Source of the DNA: Pseudoalteromonas piratica
GTDB lineage: Bacteria > Pseudomonadota > Gammaproteobacteria > Enterobacterales > Alteromonadaceae
NCBI RefSeq assembly: GCF_000788395.1
Contig: NZ_CP009889.1
Span: 558,001 to 622,000 of the forward strand
Length of the DNA stretch: 64,000 bases
Reading direction: 5' to 3'
The notes under the pieces were generated by a model, which worked only from the letters and a program-made list of their open reading frames with translations, was not told the DNA's origin and searched no databases. Position numbers and translations under genes: made by a program. Positions 26,248 to 35,274 of the stretch are shown one piece after another (the first letter of the stretch is position 1; each line of letters starts with the position of its first letter).

Positions 26248-27360
26248 TTAGCTCACGGTCGTTTGATTGCGTCCTGCTTGCTTTGAGGCATAAAGTGCTT
26301 TATCAGCGATATCGATATTGTCATCTAAAGAATTAGCTTCTTGAAATTGAGTTAACCCCACACTAATGGTTAATGGTCCATAAAGTTTATCTTTTGACTG
26401 TTCGGTTACCGCTTGACGAATGCGTTCCGCGATTTGAAAGGCAGCGTTACTGTCAGTATTGGTTAAAAAAATAAAAAACTCTTCACCGCCATAACGGCAA
26501 CTAATGTCGTATTCACGTGTGCAGTGTTGTATTTGCTGTGCCACAAGCTTAATTGCATCATCTCCTTGTTGATGCCCATGTTGATCATTCACTTTTTTAA
26601 AGTGATCAATATCTAACATTACCACCGAGCACATTTGCTTATTACGCTTGGCTAATGCCAATTGATTATTAACAAGATTGTAAACAGCTGTGCGATTGTA
26701 TAAACCGGTAAGCGCGTCTTGTGTTGCTAAGGCTTTATATTTTAATGTGAGGTTGATCAGTTGGCTGGTGAAGATAAACACCGTAAGTACCAAAATAAGT
26801 GATGAAAAATATACAAGAGGGTAGTAAAAGTCTGTTTCAAAATATTCGCGGCGACTAATACCACTGGGAAGATTATAGAGCTCATAAAATATCACTATCA
26901 GCGATATCCCTAGAAAGATTGCTAACCCTTTATCTGCCTGGTTGGGATTTTCCGCTCTTACTAAGCTTATCAGTGAAATACAAAGACAAAAAGCCGAAAA
27001 CGACATGGTATAAAAGACATGACTTTCATTAAACATCAGTGCACATGTAAACAGGATAAAAGAAGCAATCAGAAGGCGGCTAAGAATGTGATTACCGCTT
27101 TTCTTGCAGATGGTTAGGCCAAAAAGTACAGACGTTATCGTGCCAAATATGTCCTCTAAGTACCAACCTGTATTTATTATTTCAAAAGGGGGCTCATTTA
27201 AAAAATAAAAAAACAACAAAGAGCTAATAAAGTAGCCAAAAAGATAGGGGGTTTCTTTGTTGTCTTTCATCACCGAGCGTAAAATAAATAGCGCGAAAAT
27301 ACAGGCGATGATCTCTATAGTGGTACTCACACCCACTGCTTCTTGGTAACTAATGCTCAT
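26248..27360 (-). CDS. Membrane-bound diguanylate cyclase with intact I-site
   Basis: A 370-residue c-di-GMP synthase. About seven hydrophobic helices in residues 1-200 form an integral sensor domain. The GGDEF domain follows at about 205-368: DALTGLYNRTAVYNLV, LDIDHFKKVNDQHGHQQGDD and the active loop GGEEF. The inhibitory site REYD lies five residues before the loop, so product inhibition should work, unlike the other cyclase at 8324. It lies between phnW and phnR, 117 bases beyond the phnR stop and on the same strand, but nothing else ties it to phosphonate use. Confidence 0.9.
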   Translation of the reverse strand: MSISYQEAVGVSTTIEIIACIFALFILRSVMKDNKETPYLFGYFISSLLFFYFLNEPPFEIINTGWYLEDIFGTITSVLFGLTICKKSGNHILSRLLIASFILFTCALMFNESHVFYTMSFSAFCLCISLISLVRAENPNQADKGLAIFLGISLIVIFYELYNLPSGISRREYFETDFYYPLVYFSSLILVLTVFIFTSQLINLTLKYKALATQDALTGLYNRTAVYNLVNNQLALAKRNKQMCSVVMLDIDHFKKVNDQHGHQQGDDAIKLVAQQIQHCTREYDISCRYGGEEFFIFLTNTDSNAAFQIAERIRQAVTEQSKDKLYGPLTISVGLTQFQEANSLDDNIDIADKALYASKQAGRNQTTVS

Positions 27361-27477
27361 TCATTCTGCCGCTGTACAATTAATGCTCTGAGTTTAGTAA
27401 AAATCCAGCATAGTTAAAATGTTAGCGCTTAGAATTTAAAGAAAAATATAAGAAACCTCAGCCCTACGCGTTAGTTT

Positions 27478-28164
27478 TTATTGGCCAATCACTATCATTT
27501 CAATGGCATCATGCAGCCAGTATTCAATGTTGTAATCGATTAAAATACCACTTGATTCAAAACGCTGACGAATCACTTTTAAACACGGCGCGCCACTATT
27601 TTTTTCAAGGCTTTTGGCAACATCATCGGGCAGAACGGTAACACTTATTACGCATTCTTCGTTGTTAATATCCACATGATAATGAGAGGTCATAATCGTG
27701 GTGATTGAGCCATTGAGCGGTTGTGATTCTAAATCATCAAAACGGCTGGCATCGCAGTTAATCTGCTCAAACATAATGGGTCGGCCATCAAGACTGCGAA
27801 CACGCTCGATTTTATATAACGTATCCCCACTAAAGTGCTGGTTAAGCGACACATTTTCTTGTTTCTCGATACTCAATACATGGGTGTTTGGCGTAAAGCC
27901 TTGCTCTTGCGCTAGTTGATAAAAATTAACCTTAGTAGCAGGTCGCCACTTAAGTTTATTGGGTGTAACAAACCAGCCACGACGTTTTTGGCTGTAAATT
28001 AAGCCTTCAGCTTCGAGGCGGTTTAATGCTTCACGCACAGTAATACGAGTAGAATTAAAGTGTTCTTGCAGTGCGCGCTCAGATGGCAGTTTATCACCAA
28101 TAGCAAGTTCACCATTGGCGATATGTGTTTGAATATACTTTTGTATTTTTTGATATAGCAACAT
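27478..28164 (-). CDS. phnR: GntR-family repressor with UTRA domain, PhnR-like
   Basis: A 228-residue regulator. The N-terminal winged helix (about 5-70) has the GntR pattern IGDKLPSERALQEHFNSTRI-TVREALNRLEAEGLI. A UTRA ligand-binding domain fills about 85-225, with YKIERVRSLDGRPIMFEQIN and the C-terminal IDYNIEYWLHDAIEM. Location beside phnX and the FAD oxidoreductase gene makes it the likely repressor of this locus, with AEP or phosphonoacetaldehyde as inducer (inference). Candidate operators lie before phnW and before the TonB-dependent receptor gene. None is visible right before phnR. Confidence 0.85.
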   Translation of the reverse strand: MLLYQKIQKYIQTHIANGELAIGDKLPSERALQEHFNSTRITVREALNRLEAEGLIYSQKRRGWFVTPNKLKWRPATKVNFYQLAQEQGFTPNTHVLSIEKQENVSLNQHFSGDTLYKIERVRSLDGRPIMFEQINCDASRFDDLESQPLNGSITTIMTSHYHVDINNEECVISVTVLPDDVAKSLEKNSGAPCLKVIRQRFESSGILIDYNIEYWLHDAIEMIVIGQ

Positions 28165-28245
28165 AGAAAGCGGCTTTTAAAATCTGCAGAAAACGAGGCC
28201 TATGCTATTAGGCCTAAGAAATATGTCAAGCGTATGAATCGCACG

Positions 28246-29661
28246 TTAATTTGTATCTGCTTTTGCAGCAGCACCGGAAAGCTTAGCTAAGTAATTATCG
28301 AGTTTAGATGGTGCTACATTGTTATCCTCCGCGCGCTCTTTTCGCCTGATGCCGTTGCGAATGACATAAGCGCCAAGTGTGCGAAAAGGCTCGATGGGAA
28401 AACGTTCAAGCTTTTGGTTTACAAGGCCACACTTTTGCCATTCATCGTGCGTATTTAATAGCATAGACGCGAGAATTTGACCGCCTAAATAGGATTGCAC
28501 CACACCATTACCCGAGTAACCCGCTGCAACCACCACATTTTTATCGGTTTCTTGAAAAAATGGAAAGCCGCTTACACTGCGATCCGATGGGCCTGTCCAA
28601 GAACGGTCAATTTCAAAGCCATGATCGCCAAAGAAATAATTAAGTGAGTGTTGTAGCTCAGCTTGATATTGGCTGGGTGCGTTGAATTTATCACTCATCT
28701 GATTGGCAAAACTAAAATAGTTACCGCCTTTACCGAGCATTAAACGGCCGTCAATTGTTGTGCGGTAATAATTCACAAAGATACGCGAATCGATAACTGC
28801 TGCACCATGGTTAAGGTGAAGTGCTTTTAACCTTTCAGGCATCGGTTTAGTAATCACCATATCGGATGATACCAACACAACATTGCGCGAAAATTGCGGC
28901 ATTAACTCTGGTAACCAGGCATTGACGGCAAATAATAATTTTTCAGTTTTAAGGGTTTTTATTGACTGGCTTTTATCGCTATAACAAACGTTAATAGTCT
29001 CGTTTTGTGGTGCGTTTTCCTTTGTATAGGAAACATAACGGGTAGATTCACTTATCACTATGCCCATTTCAATGGCAACACGGCGTAGTCCGCGAACAAG
29101 CTTAGCAGGTTGCACGCTGCCAGCATGAGGTGAAAAGACCGCGTGTTGATTCTGACCTGAGCCAGTGTGTTTAAGCTGCTCTTTATTTACCATTTGCCAT
29201 TGATTAAGCGAAACCGCGTCAAGGGCATTAAGACAGGGTGCAAGCACACCTTGTTGCGCGGCATTAGACGCGCTGATATAACAGCCATCAACACGTAAAT
29301 CACAGTCAATATTATGTTCTTTTGCAAATTGGGATATTGCATGAACTGCGTTTTCAGATTGTTGCACTAGCCACTTGGCTTGTGACTCACCAAAGCGTTT
29401 TTTCAAACTTAAATACTTGGTTGACCACGTCAGCATGGCGCCGCCATTGCGACCAGAAGCCCCTTGGCCACATAAATCTTTTTCAAGGATCACAATACGC
29501 GTTTTTGGCGCGCGTTGTTTTATGGTGATTGCCGTCCAAAGTCCGGTAAATCCGCCACCAATAATTGCAATGTTATAAGGGTTTTCATCAATACTGGCTG
29601 AAGAAACAGAAGTTGTTTCTTCAGCCATTGCTTGATCAAACCAAAAGGGTTGATACGTCAT
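28246..29661 (-). CDS. FAD-dependent oxidoreductase of the AEP locus
   Basis: A 471-residue DAO-type flavoenzyme. The FAD-binding motif is IAIIGGGFTGLWTAITI near residue 30, followed by ILEKDLCGQGASGRNGG and late by VVAAGYSGNGVVQSYLGG. Such oxidoreductases recur in bacterial AEP gene clusters, and some have been shown to act on N-methylated or otherwise modified aminoethylphosphonate, feeding phosphonoacetaldehyde or AEP to PhnX or PhnW. That role is inferred here from position. Its ATG shares one base with the phnX stop (TAATG), so the two are translationally coupled. The N-terminal 25 residues precede the FAD fold and are not a signal peptide. Confidence 0.85.
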   Translation of the reverse strand: MTYQPFWFDQAMAEETTSVSSASIDENPYNIAIIGGGFTGLWTAITIKQRAPKTRIVILEKDLCGQGASGRNGGAMLTWSTKYLSLKKRFGESQAKWLVQQSENAVHAISQFAKEHNIDCDLRVDGCYISASNAAQQGVLAPCLNALDAVSLNQWQMVNKEQLKHTGSGQNQHAVFSPHAGSVQPAKLVRGLRRVAIEMGIVISESTRYVSYTKENAPQNETINVCYSDKSQSIKTLKTEKLLFAVNAWLPELMPQFSRNVVLVSSDMVITKPMPERLKALHLNHGAAVIDSRIFVNYYRTTIDGRLMLGKGGNYFSFANQMSDKFNAPSQYQAELQHSLNYFFGDHGFEIDRSWTGPSDRSVSGFPFFQETDKNVVVAAGYSGNGVVQSYLGGQILASMLLNTHDEWQKCGLVNQKLERFPIEPFRTLGAYVIRNGIRRKERAEDNNVAPSKLDNYLAKLSGAAAKADTN

Positions 29662-30470
29662 TAAGGGCGTTCGCCTCTTGCTAAGCGTGCATTAATTTCA
29701 AAAAGAACCGGTTCAATATCGGCTAAGCTATTAATTACGAAATGAGCACCTGCACTTGATAATTGTGCATATGCTTCGCGTGTTAAATTGCTTTGCTCAC
29801 TTGCTGATAATGCTTGCCACTCTTCTTCACTTTTGCCCACAGCATTGCCCGTCAGTGCCACCCCCACTGTCCACATACCCGCATTCAACCCTTCCAAAAT
29901 ACCTGGAACTGAGTCATCAACTTTTACACAGTGATTGACAGAATTGATTGCCAGTTTGTTAACATTTTCCAATGCCATCCAAGGACCGGGGCGAGAGCCC
30001 GCTGTTAACTCGTCACTTGCCACACAGTAATCTGGGCGATAGCCGTGCTCAGCTGCGGCAATTTCAAGTTCGGTCATCACTTCGCGCGGGTAGCCTGAAC
30101 AGCTGCCGATTTTAACTCCTTTTGCTTGTAAGCGTTGTATCACGGGTAGCACCCCTTCGATAGGTGCTGAACGTTCTGCAACTTTGGCTTTTTGCAGCGG
30201 CATAAAGGTTTGGTAAATATGGTCAATTTGCTCGGTGGTCATTGCCGAACCAAACTGTTCGCACCAACGGCGATTAACACTGTCGAGCTTGCCAAGTGAT
30301 TCGATATGATCCCATTTACCCATGCCCATTGGAATTCGTGCTTCTTCGAGCGTGATGTCAAAATCATAAGCCGATTTAAACGCTTCAACAAAGATGGTAG
30401 TGGGTGCAATTGAGCCATAGTCAACAACGGTGCCAGCCCAGTCGAGAATAAGCGCTTCTACTTGTTTCAT
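29661..30470 (-). CDS. phnX: Phosphonoacetaldehyde hydrolase (phosphonatase)
   Basis: A 269-residue HAD-superfamily enzyme that splits phosphonoacetaldehyde into acetaldehyde and phosphate. The nucleophile motif is LDWAGTVVDYGS (Asp near residue 10, with the Ala that replaces the second Asp of other HADs). The Schiff-base lysine is in ARIPMGMGKWDHI. Motif II is GSCSGYPREVM, and the late acidic site is VKVDDSVPGILEGLNAGMW. AAGGATT precedes the ATG. Nine bases separate it from the transporter gene upstream, and its stop overlaps the FAD oxidoreductase start. With phnW it completes AEP breakdown. Confidence 0.95.
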   Translation of the reverse strand: MKQVEALILDWAGTVVDYGSIAPTTIFVEAFKSAYDFDITLEEARIPMGMGKWDHIESLGKLDSVNRRWCEQFGSAMTTEQIDHIYQTFMPLQKAKVAERSAPIEGVLPVIQRLQAKGVKIGSCSGYPREVMTELEIAAAEHGYRPDYCVASDELTAGSRPGPWMALENVNKLAINSVNHCVKVDDSVPGILEGLNAGMWTVGVALTGNAVGKSEEEWQALSASEQSNLTREAYAQLSSAGAHFVINSLADIEPVLFEINARLARGERP

Positions 30471-30479
30471 AAATAATCC

Positions 30480-31805
30480 TTAATGAGTTGGTGCGAGCGA
30501 CTTAGCATTAAGTGCTCGTTTAGAGGTGTATTTGTTAGATAAAATTATGCTGAAGTAGCAAAGTGAACTGATGACCAATACGCTTGCAACCGCACAGATC
30601 CAGTAACTGGTAGCAATAAAGTAGCTCAGCCATGACAACTCTGGCTCGGAAAAGGTGCGATACAGCAAAATACTGACAGAACCGATATACCCAGCTGAAT
30701 CAGCTAAATAGAGTAGAAAACCCACATTGGCAACACCGCCTACTGAGGCAATCATGCGGTCGAATAAAAAGCAGTTGTAGGGGATATACGCGATATAAAG
30801 CCCAGCGCCAAGTAACACCATCCATGCTTTGGCATCTAAGATGCCTACTTCAAAGCCATAGGTACTCGCACCGAGTAACAATGTGCCAAATAAGATAAAA
30901 CCATGATTAACTAAAAACGCGGTTTTGTTATTTTTAATCAGTACCATCATGGCAAGGGCAATCAGCACGATAAATGAAATGCGAATGCCTGCGTAAGCAA
31001 AAATGGTTGGCTCTTCACCATAACCTAACGCCATCCAGAGTTCTGCTTGAAAATTATCTAAAAAGTCTCGAAAGCCTGTGAAAAGTAAAAAGCTTAAAAC
31101 GAGCGCTGTAATACCAAACCAATATTGTTTAAAGAAGTTAAACCGTGCTTTGCCATCCATTGGAGTGCGTTTTTGTCTTGCAGCAATATCGCTTTGATCA
31201 GGTTTTGGAATGGCGTTTAAACACACAACACTGAGCAGCAATAAGGGTAAAAAGAGTAGGCCAGTTAGGGCAGGCATCCATAGCTCAGAAACACCTAAGT
31301 TGTTGGTAATAAAGCGGCCAACGGTTTTCACAACACCGGATGATAAAATAAAGGTGATGCTTAAAATAGCACCGAGGATTTCGGTGGTGCGTCTGCCTTC
31401 TAAATAACTAAATACGACCCCCCAAATCATGCCAAGCGATAAGCCATTAAAAAATAGGCAAATAATGTTAAGGCCAATTGGCAATAGTGCAAATAACACC
31501 AGCGAGAGCTCTGCGCCTAAGATCATTAAAATTATGGCTTTGGCTCGCTGATTAGAGTGCATTTCGGAAATCACTTTTACGCCGATAAATTTTGCCAGCA
31601 TGTAACCAAATACTTGGCTTAATACCAGCGCCACTTTAAAGCTTACAAGCCAGTTTTCTTGCTCAAATGCAAGATAGCTTGATGCAGCAAATGGCTTTCG
31701 AAATGCGTACATACAAAAATAAGTCATAAAGGCAGCGGAGGCTGCGAATAATACGAACGCGGGGCCTTGTGTCTTTTGTAACCAGTTAGCATTTTTAAAC
31801 AACAT
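30480..31805 (-). CDS. MFS transporter with OPA-like arginines, probable AEP/phosphonate permease
   Basis: A 441-residue twelve-helix transporter of a group resembling DUF5690/MFS proteins. In helix 1 it has MYAFRKPFAASS, where GlpT/UhpT antiporters have YYLVRKNFALAM; the Arg of that RK pair binds phosphate in GlpT. In the seventh helix region it has GFRDFLDNF, comparable to the GlpT segment with its second phosphate-binding Arg (RYGVLDW). Both arginines being kept suggests an organophosphate or phosphonate substrate. It lies nine bases before phnX, so uptake of AEP is the natural proposal. The comparison with GlpT is from memory and by eye. Confidence 0.75.
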   Translation of the reverse strand: MLFKNANWLQKTQGPAFVLFAASAAFMTYFCMYAFRKPFAASSYLAFEQENWLVSFKVALVLSQVFGYMLAKFIGVKVISEMHSNQRAKAIILMILGAELSLVLFALLPIGLNIICLFFNGLSLGMIWGVVFSYLEGRRTTEILGAILSITFILSSGVVKTVGRFITNNLGVSELWMPALTGLLFLPLLLLSVVCLNAIPKPDQSDIAARQKRTPMDGKARFNFFKQYWFGITALVLSFLLFTGFRDFLDNFQAELWMALGYGEEPTIFAYAGIRISFIVLIALAMMVLIKNNKTAFLVNHGFILFGTLLLGASTYGFEVGILDAKAWMVLLGAGLYIAYIPYNCFLFDRMIASVGGVANVGFLLYLADSAGYIGSVSILLYRTFSEPELSWLSYFIATSYWICAVASVLVISSLCYFSIILSNKYTSKRALNAKSLAPTH

Positions 31806-31830
31806 AATACGTCTCGACTGCGTTTGAAAA

Positions 31831-31858
31831 AGGGTGCAAAGCAGGTGCTTTGCAACCT
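31831..31858 (-). terminator. Hairpin between the TonB receptor gene and the permease gene
   Basis: TGCAAAGCA and TGCTTTGCA are perfect 9-base arms around two bases, extended by AGG/CCT after one mismatch. On the minus strand it is followed by a short T-run. It probably stops part of the receptor transcript before the catabolic genes. Confidence 0.6.
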
Positions 31859-32015
31859 CGGTACTATCAACAAATCAGTGTTAATTTAGGGCAATTTATT
31901 CGGGAACCCATTGTGATAGTGTTTTGTGAACTTAATGTGTAACCAAAGGGGTTAAGTTTGCACTGTGATGCACCCTTACCCCTATTCGCGTTAAAAACGT
32001 TCGTTAGAACATTCG

Positions 32016-34820
32016 TTAGAAACGATAATTAAGGCCGAGCATGCCGCGAATACCGTAATATTCAACTTGCAGTGGACGACCTTGCTGACCTTGGTAATAC
32101 ATTAAGGGTTCGTTCGTTAAGTTATTAAGCTCAAGGTAAACCATGGCATCGTCATTAATTTGATACGAGGTAGTGAAATCAACGCTGGTATAGTCACCGT
32201 AGTAACTGTCGCTTTGTTTATCACTGCCGTGCTCTTCAATGTATTCGCCTTTGTGGTTCACAGCTAAACGCGCAGCAAAGAAGGTGTTATCGTAGTAAAG
32301 GGTAATGTTAAATAATTCATCGGCTTGGCGAGGGATGCTAACAACGTCATCGCGCTCCGGGATGGTCATTTCTGAATCCATAAAAGTCGCATTTGCCATT
32401 ACCCCAAAGTTCTCAAGGCTTGGTGCGATAAAGCCAAAATCACGATTAAACGCAAGTTCTAATCCCACTAACGATGCGTTGTCGCCATTTTCTGGGCGAA
32501 TTAAATTAACGCCTTCACGGCCGTTGTAACTGCCAATGGAACTGCTTTGGAAAATAGGATCTTCAATATCTTTATAGAACACACCAGCTGACACTAAACC
32601 AAGGCGGTCAAAGTAATGCTCAAACATGACATCAATGTTGTTTGAATAGGTTGGATCCAGTTCTGGGTTACCTGAAAACAGTTGGTTATCTGCTTCTAGG
32701 TAAGTTGCACCTGGCGATAATGAGCCAAAATCCGGACGGGCAAAGGTGCGCGTAAGTGCTAAACGCCAATTGGTCATATCACTCATTTTATAAGTGATAT
32801 GGAGCGATGGCAGCACAGAGAGATAATCATTCTCGGCTTTACTTTCAACCACTTTGTCTTGATCGGCAAGATAGGTAAAGCCCGATACTTCGGTATCGGT
32901 TTTAGTTAAACGCAGGCCACCAAGTATTTCGATTTGTTCATTTGCTTGCCAAGTTGCCATAGCGTAAATACTGGCATGTTGCTCGTTTACATCAAAATTA
33001 CGGCCAAGGGCGCCACCGTTTGAAATAAGCGCTGATTCACCGGCATCGAGCTTAAATTTATTGCGGTTTTGTGTCCAAAACTGAGCTAACGCATCCGTAG
33101 AAGCCACTTGAGAGAACTGGTTTGCGTAATCAATGCTGAGTTCGTTTAAATAGTCATTTCGACCAGGTTGGTCGCTTAACGCAAAGTCAGCAAGGGTAGG
33201 CGCATCGCCATAGTTCTCACTATCCCATGCGTAAAATTCATCAGCAAATTCGGCAACGCGCTCTTTATCACGGTACTTCACACCGAATTTAAGTAATAAG
33301 CTGTTATCTAGTTGCCAGTCAAAATCACTGCTGAAAACGATTTTGTCTTTTTCATTAACGAATACCTTGTAGAGCTCTACCCATGCAAGCTTGGTATCGC
33401 TCGGTGACATTTGAAAGCCATTTGGCAAGTGGTTACTGATGGCATTCCATGGGTCACTGCCGCCGTCCACTTCGTTGTAGGCATAGTTTTTACCTGTGCC
33501 ACGGTCTTCAAGGCCAACATAGCCAACGTTCTTTTGGTCAAAACGCACAACAAAGTAACTGTTGTCTTCACCATTTGGCATATCGCCGTAGCGGAATTCA
33601 TTTTCGTAACTCGACAGTGACCAAGAAAGTGTTTTATCAAAACCAAAATAATGTTCACCAGCAAGCTCACCGCCACGCATTTCAGTGATAAGTTCATTGC
33701 GAATGTGCTGCACTTCAACGCGGTCTTTGTCAAAACGCATACGATGTTTGTAATGGGTTTCATCGTCGATTAAGGTACCGTACATTGCGCTTGCACTGAC
33801 TTTACCCTGATCTAAGGTGTACTCTAAAGATCCATTTAAACCGTAGGTTTCGCGTGTGCCCGTGTAGTCTCGAAGCTCTAAACGACGAATACCAATACCA
33901 TCATTCCCGCGACGAGGTTCAAAGTTATCCGTTGCCCAATCACGTTTCCACGCTGTGGCGTTAATAAGATAACCGAGTTTGTCATCGGCTACACGGTCGC
34001 CATATAAAACACTCGCAGAGTAGTTAGTGCCTTCGGCAAGTTCATTTGCACCCAGCGCAACATTGGTATTTAAGGTAAATTCGTCAGGGGCTTTTTTGGT
34101 GATGAAATTAACGTTACCACCAATTGCATCACCTTCCATATCCGGTGTGATGGCTTTAGATACTTCAACAAATTCAATAAGTTCATTTGGAAAAAAATCA
34201 AATGCGGTAGCGCGGCTGGTGGTTTCTTCTTCAGCGGCTGGTAAGCGATTGCCATTAATTGATGCTGAGCTCCATTGTGATGGTAAACCGCGCACAGCAA
34301 CAAAGCGCCCTTCACCTTGGTCGCGCTCAATGGAAATACCCGGAATACGCTGTACTGCTTCTGCTGCATTTCGGTCTGGTAATTTGCCAATGCCATCACT
34401 GGATATCACATTGATAATATTGCTGGCATTTTTTTGGCTGTTAGCTGCAGCCATTTCGCCACGTTGAATTTGACCAATCGCAACCACTTCTTCAATTTCA
34501 TTGTTGGTGTTGTTTGCATTGAGGAAAATGGTTTCAAGTACTTTCATTTCATCATCTTTAACAGAAACGCTCAGTAACTTTGTTTGGTAACCCATGTAAT
34601 TAACTTCCAGTTGATACGTACCTGGTGTTAATTTAGGTAGTTCAAAGCGGCCATTAAAGTCGGTAACGGAACTGTTATTAGTACCAACTACTTTCACCAT
34701 GGCACCTGGCAGTGTTGCATGTTGATCTTTTACAACGCCTGTCAGTTTTGCTTCTGCGGCAAGAATGTGGGGGCTTGTTATCAGAAGTATACTGGCGGCA
34801 ATACGCGATATATTTTTCAT
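32016..34820 (-). CDS. TonB-dependent receptor (TonB-Xanth-Caul type)
   Basis: A 934-residue outer membrane receptor. Signal peptide at about 1-22; a CarboxypepD_reg-like domain at about 24-105 (TGVVKDQHATLPGAMVKV); plug domain at about 115-250 with RIPGISIERDQGEGRFVAVR and PDMEGDAIGGNVNF; and a 22-strand barrel ending in LGLNYRF with the terminal aromatic residue. The plug wording is that of the TonB-Xanth-Caul subgroup. Such receptors usually import glycans. Here a phnW-like operator 31 bases before the start and the downstream phosphonate genes point to import of a phosphonate or a phosphonate-bearing molecule. GAGAAG precedes the ATG. Confidence 0.88.
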   Translation of the reverse strand: MKNISRIAASILLITSPHILAAEAKLTGVVKDQHATLPGAMVKVVGTNNSSVTDFNGRFELPKLTPGTYQLEVNYMGYQTKLLSVSVKDDEMKVLETIFLNANNTNNEIEEVVAIGQIQRGEMAAANSQKNASNIINVISSDGIGKLPDRNAAEAVQRIPGISIERDQGEGRFVAVRGLPSQWSSASINGNRLPAAEEETTSRATAFDFFPNELIEFVEVSKAITPDMEGDAIGGNVNFITKKAPDEFTLNTNVALGANELAEGTNYSASVLYGDRVADDKLGYLINATAWKRDWATDNFEPRRGNDGIGIRRLELRDYTGTRETYGLNGSLEYTLDQGKVSASAMYGTLIDDETHYKHRMRFDKDRVEVQHIRNELITEMRGGELAGEHYFGFDKTLSWSLSSYENEFRYGDMPNGEDNSYFVVRFDQKNVGYVGLEDRGTGKNYAYNEVDGGSDPWNAISNHLPNGFQMSPSDTKLAWVELYKVFVNEKDKIVFSSDFDWQLDNSLLLKFGVKYRDKERVAEFADEFYAWDSENYGDAPTLADFALSDQPGRNDYLNELSIDYANQFSQVASTDALAQFWTQNRNKFKLDAGESALISNGGALGRNFDVNEQHASIYAMATWQANEQIEILGGLRLTKTDTEVSGFTYLADQDKVVESKAENDYLSVLPSLHITYKMSDMTNWRLALTRTFARPDFGSLSPGATYLEADNQLFSGNPELDPTYSNNIDVMFEHYFDRLGLVSAGVFYKDIEDPIFQSSSIGSYNGREGVNLIRPENGDNASLVGLELAFNRDFGFIAPSLENFGVMANATFMDSEMTIPERDDVVSIPRQADELFNITLYYDNTFFAARLAVNHKGEYIEEHGSDKQSDSYYGDYTSVDFTTSYQINDDAMVYLELNNLTNEPLMYYQGQQGRPLQVEYYGIRGMLGLNYRF

Positions 34821-34850
34821 GTTAAGGCTTCTCAGTTAGTAAAATTATTA

Positions 34851-34862
34851 TGGTCTAGACCA
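34851..34862. promoter_or_regulatory. GntR-type operator in front of the TonB receptor gene
   Basis: TGGTCTAGACCA is a perfect 12-base palindrome 31 bases upstream of the receptor ATG. On the receptor strand it reads TCTGGTCTAGACCA, matching the phnW site TCTGGACTATACCA in 12 of 14 positions. This is the classical GntR/UTRA operator shape. Confidence 0.75.
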
Positions 34863-35170
34863 GAAACTGAAAAACAGTCTAACGAGGGTTTTTTACAAAT
34901 CGGTTACGCTTGTGTGAAAAATAGAAAATCGACTGGGTTTTTTATTTAACCTGAACTTGGGATAAGAAGTTAACTAACAATTTTTAATACATATATTTTT
35001 TTATTTTAAGCCTTCTAGCTTGATAATTTTTAACAGTAACAAGTCAAATTTGTGCGTCAATAGCGAGTCTATTGCAAACAAATTTAACGCAGTAATAAGT
35101 AGAAGTAACTGCTAGAAAGTAATTTATTACTCCTAGCTCAGGTTATTTAATATATTGATTTTATTGTATA
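34863..35170. other. Intergenic DNA upstream of the receptor gene
   Basis: AT-rich DNA of about 300 bases with no open frame of note. It must hold the receptor promoter. The partial repeats of TTAGCAG/CTGCTA type near 35110 and 35180 are short. Nothing else is recognised. Confidence 0.3.
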
Positions 35171-35210
35171 TAAAATAAAGCAGTTACAACGAATATAGGT
35201 TGTAACTGCT
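35171..35210 (-). terminator. Terminator after the DUF885-like gene
   Basis: AGCAGTTACAAC and GTTGTAACTGCT form a perfect 12-base stem with an 8-base loop. On the minus strand it is followed by TTTATTTTA. It lies 65 bases beyond the stop at 35275. Confidence 0.8.
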
Positions 35211-35274
35211 GGTTAGGAATTTTATGAACAGGCCTACAGCAAAGTGAAACAGCAAAAAAGCCTTATTAGATTTG

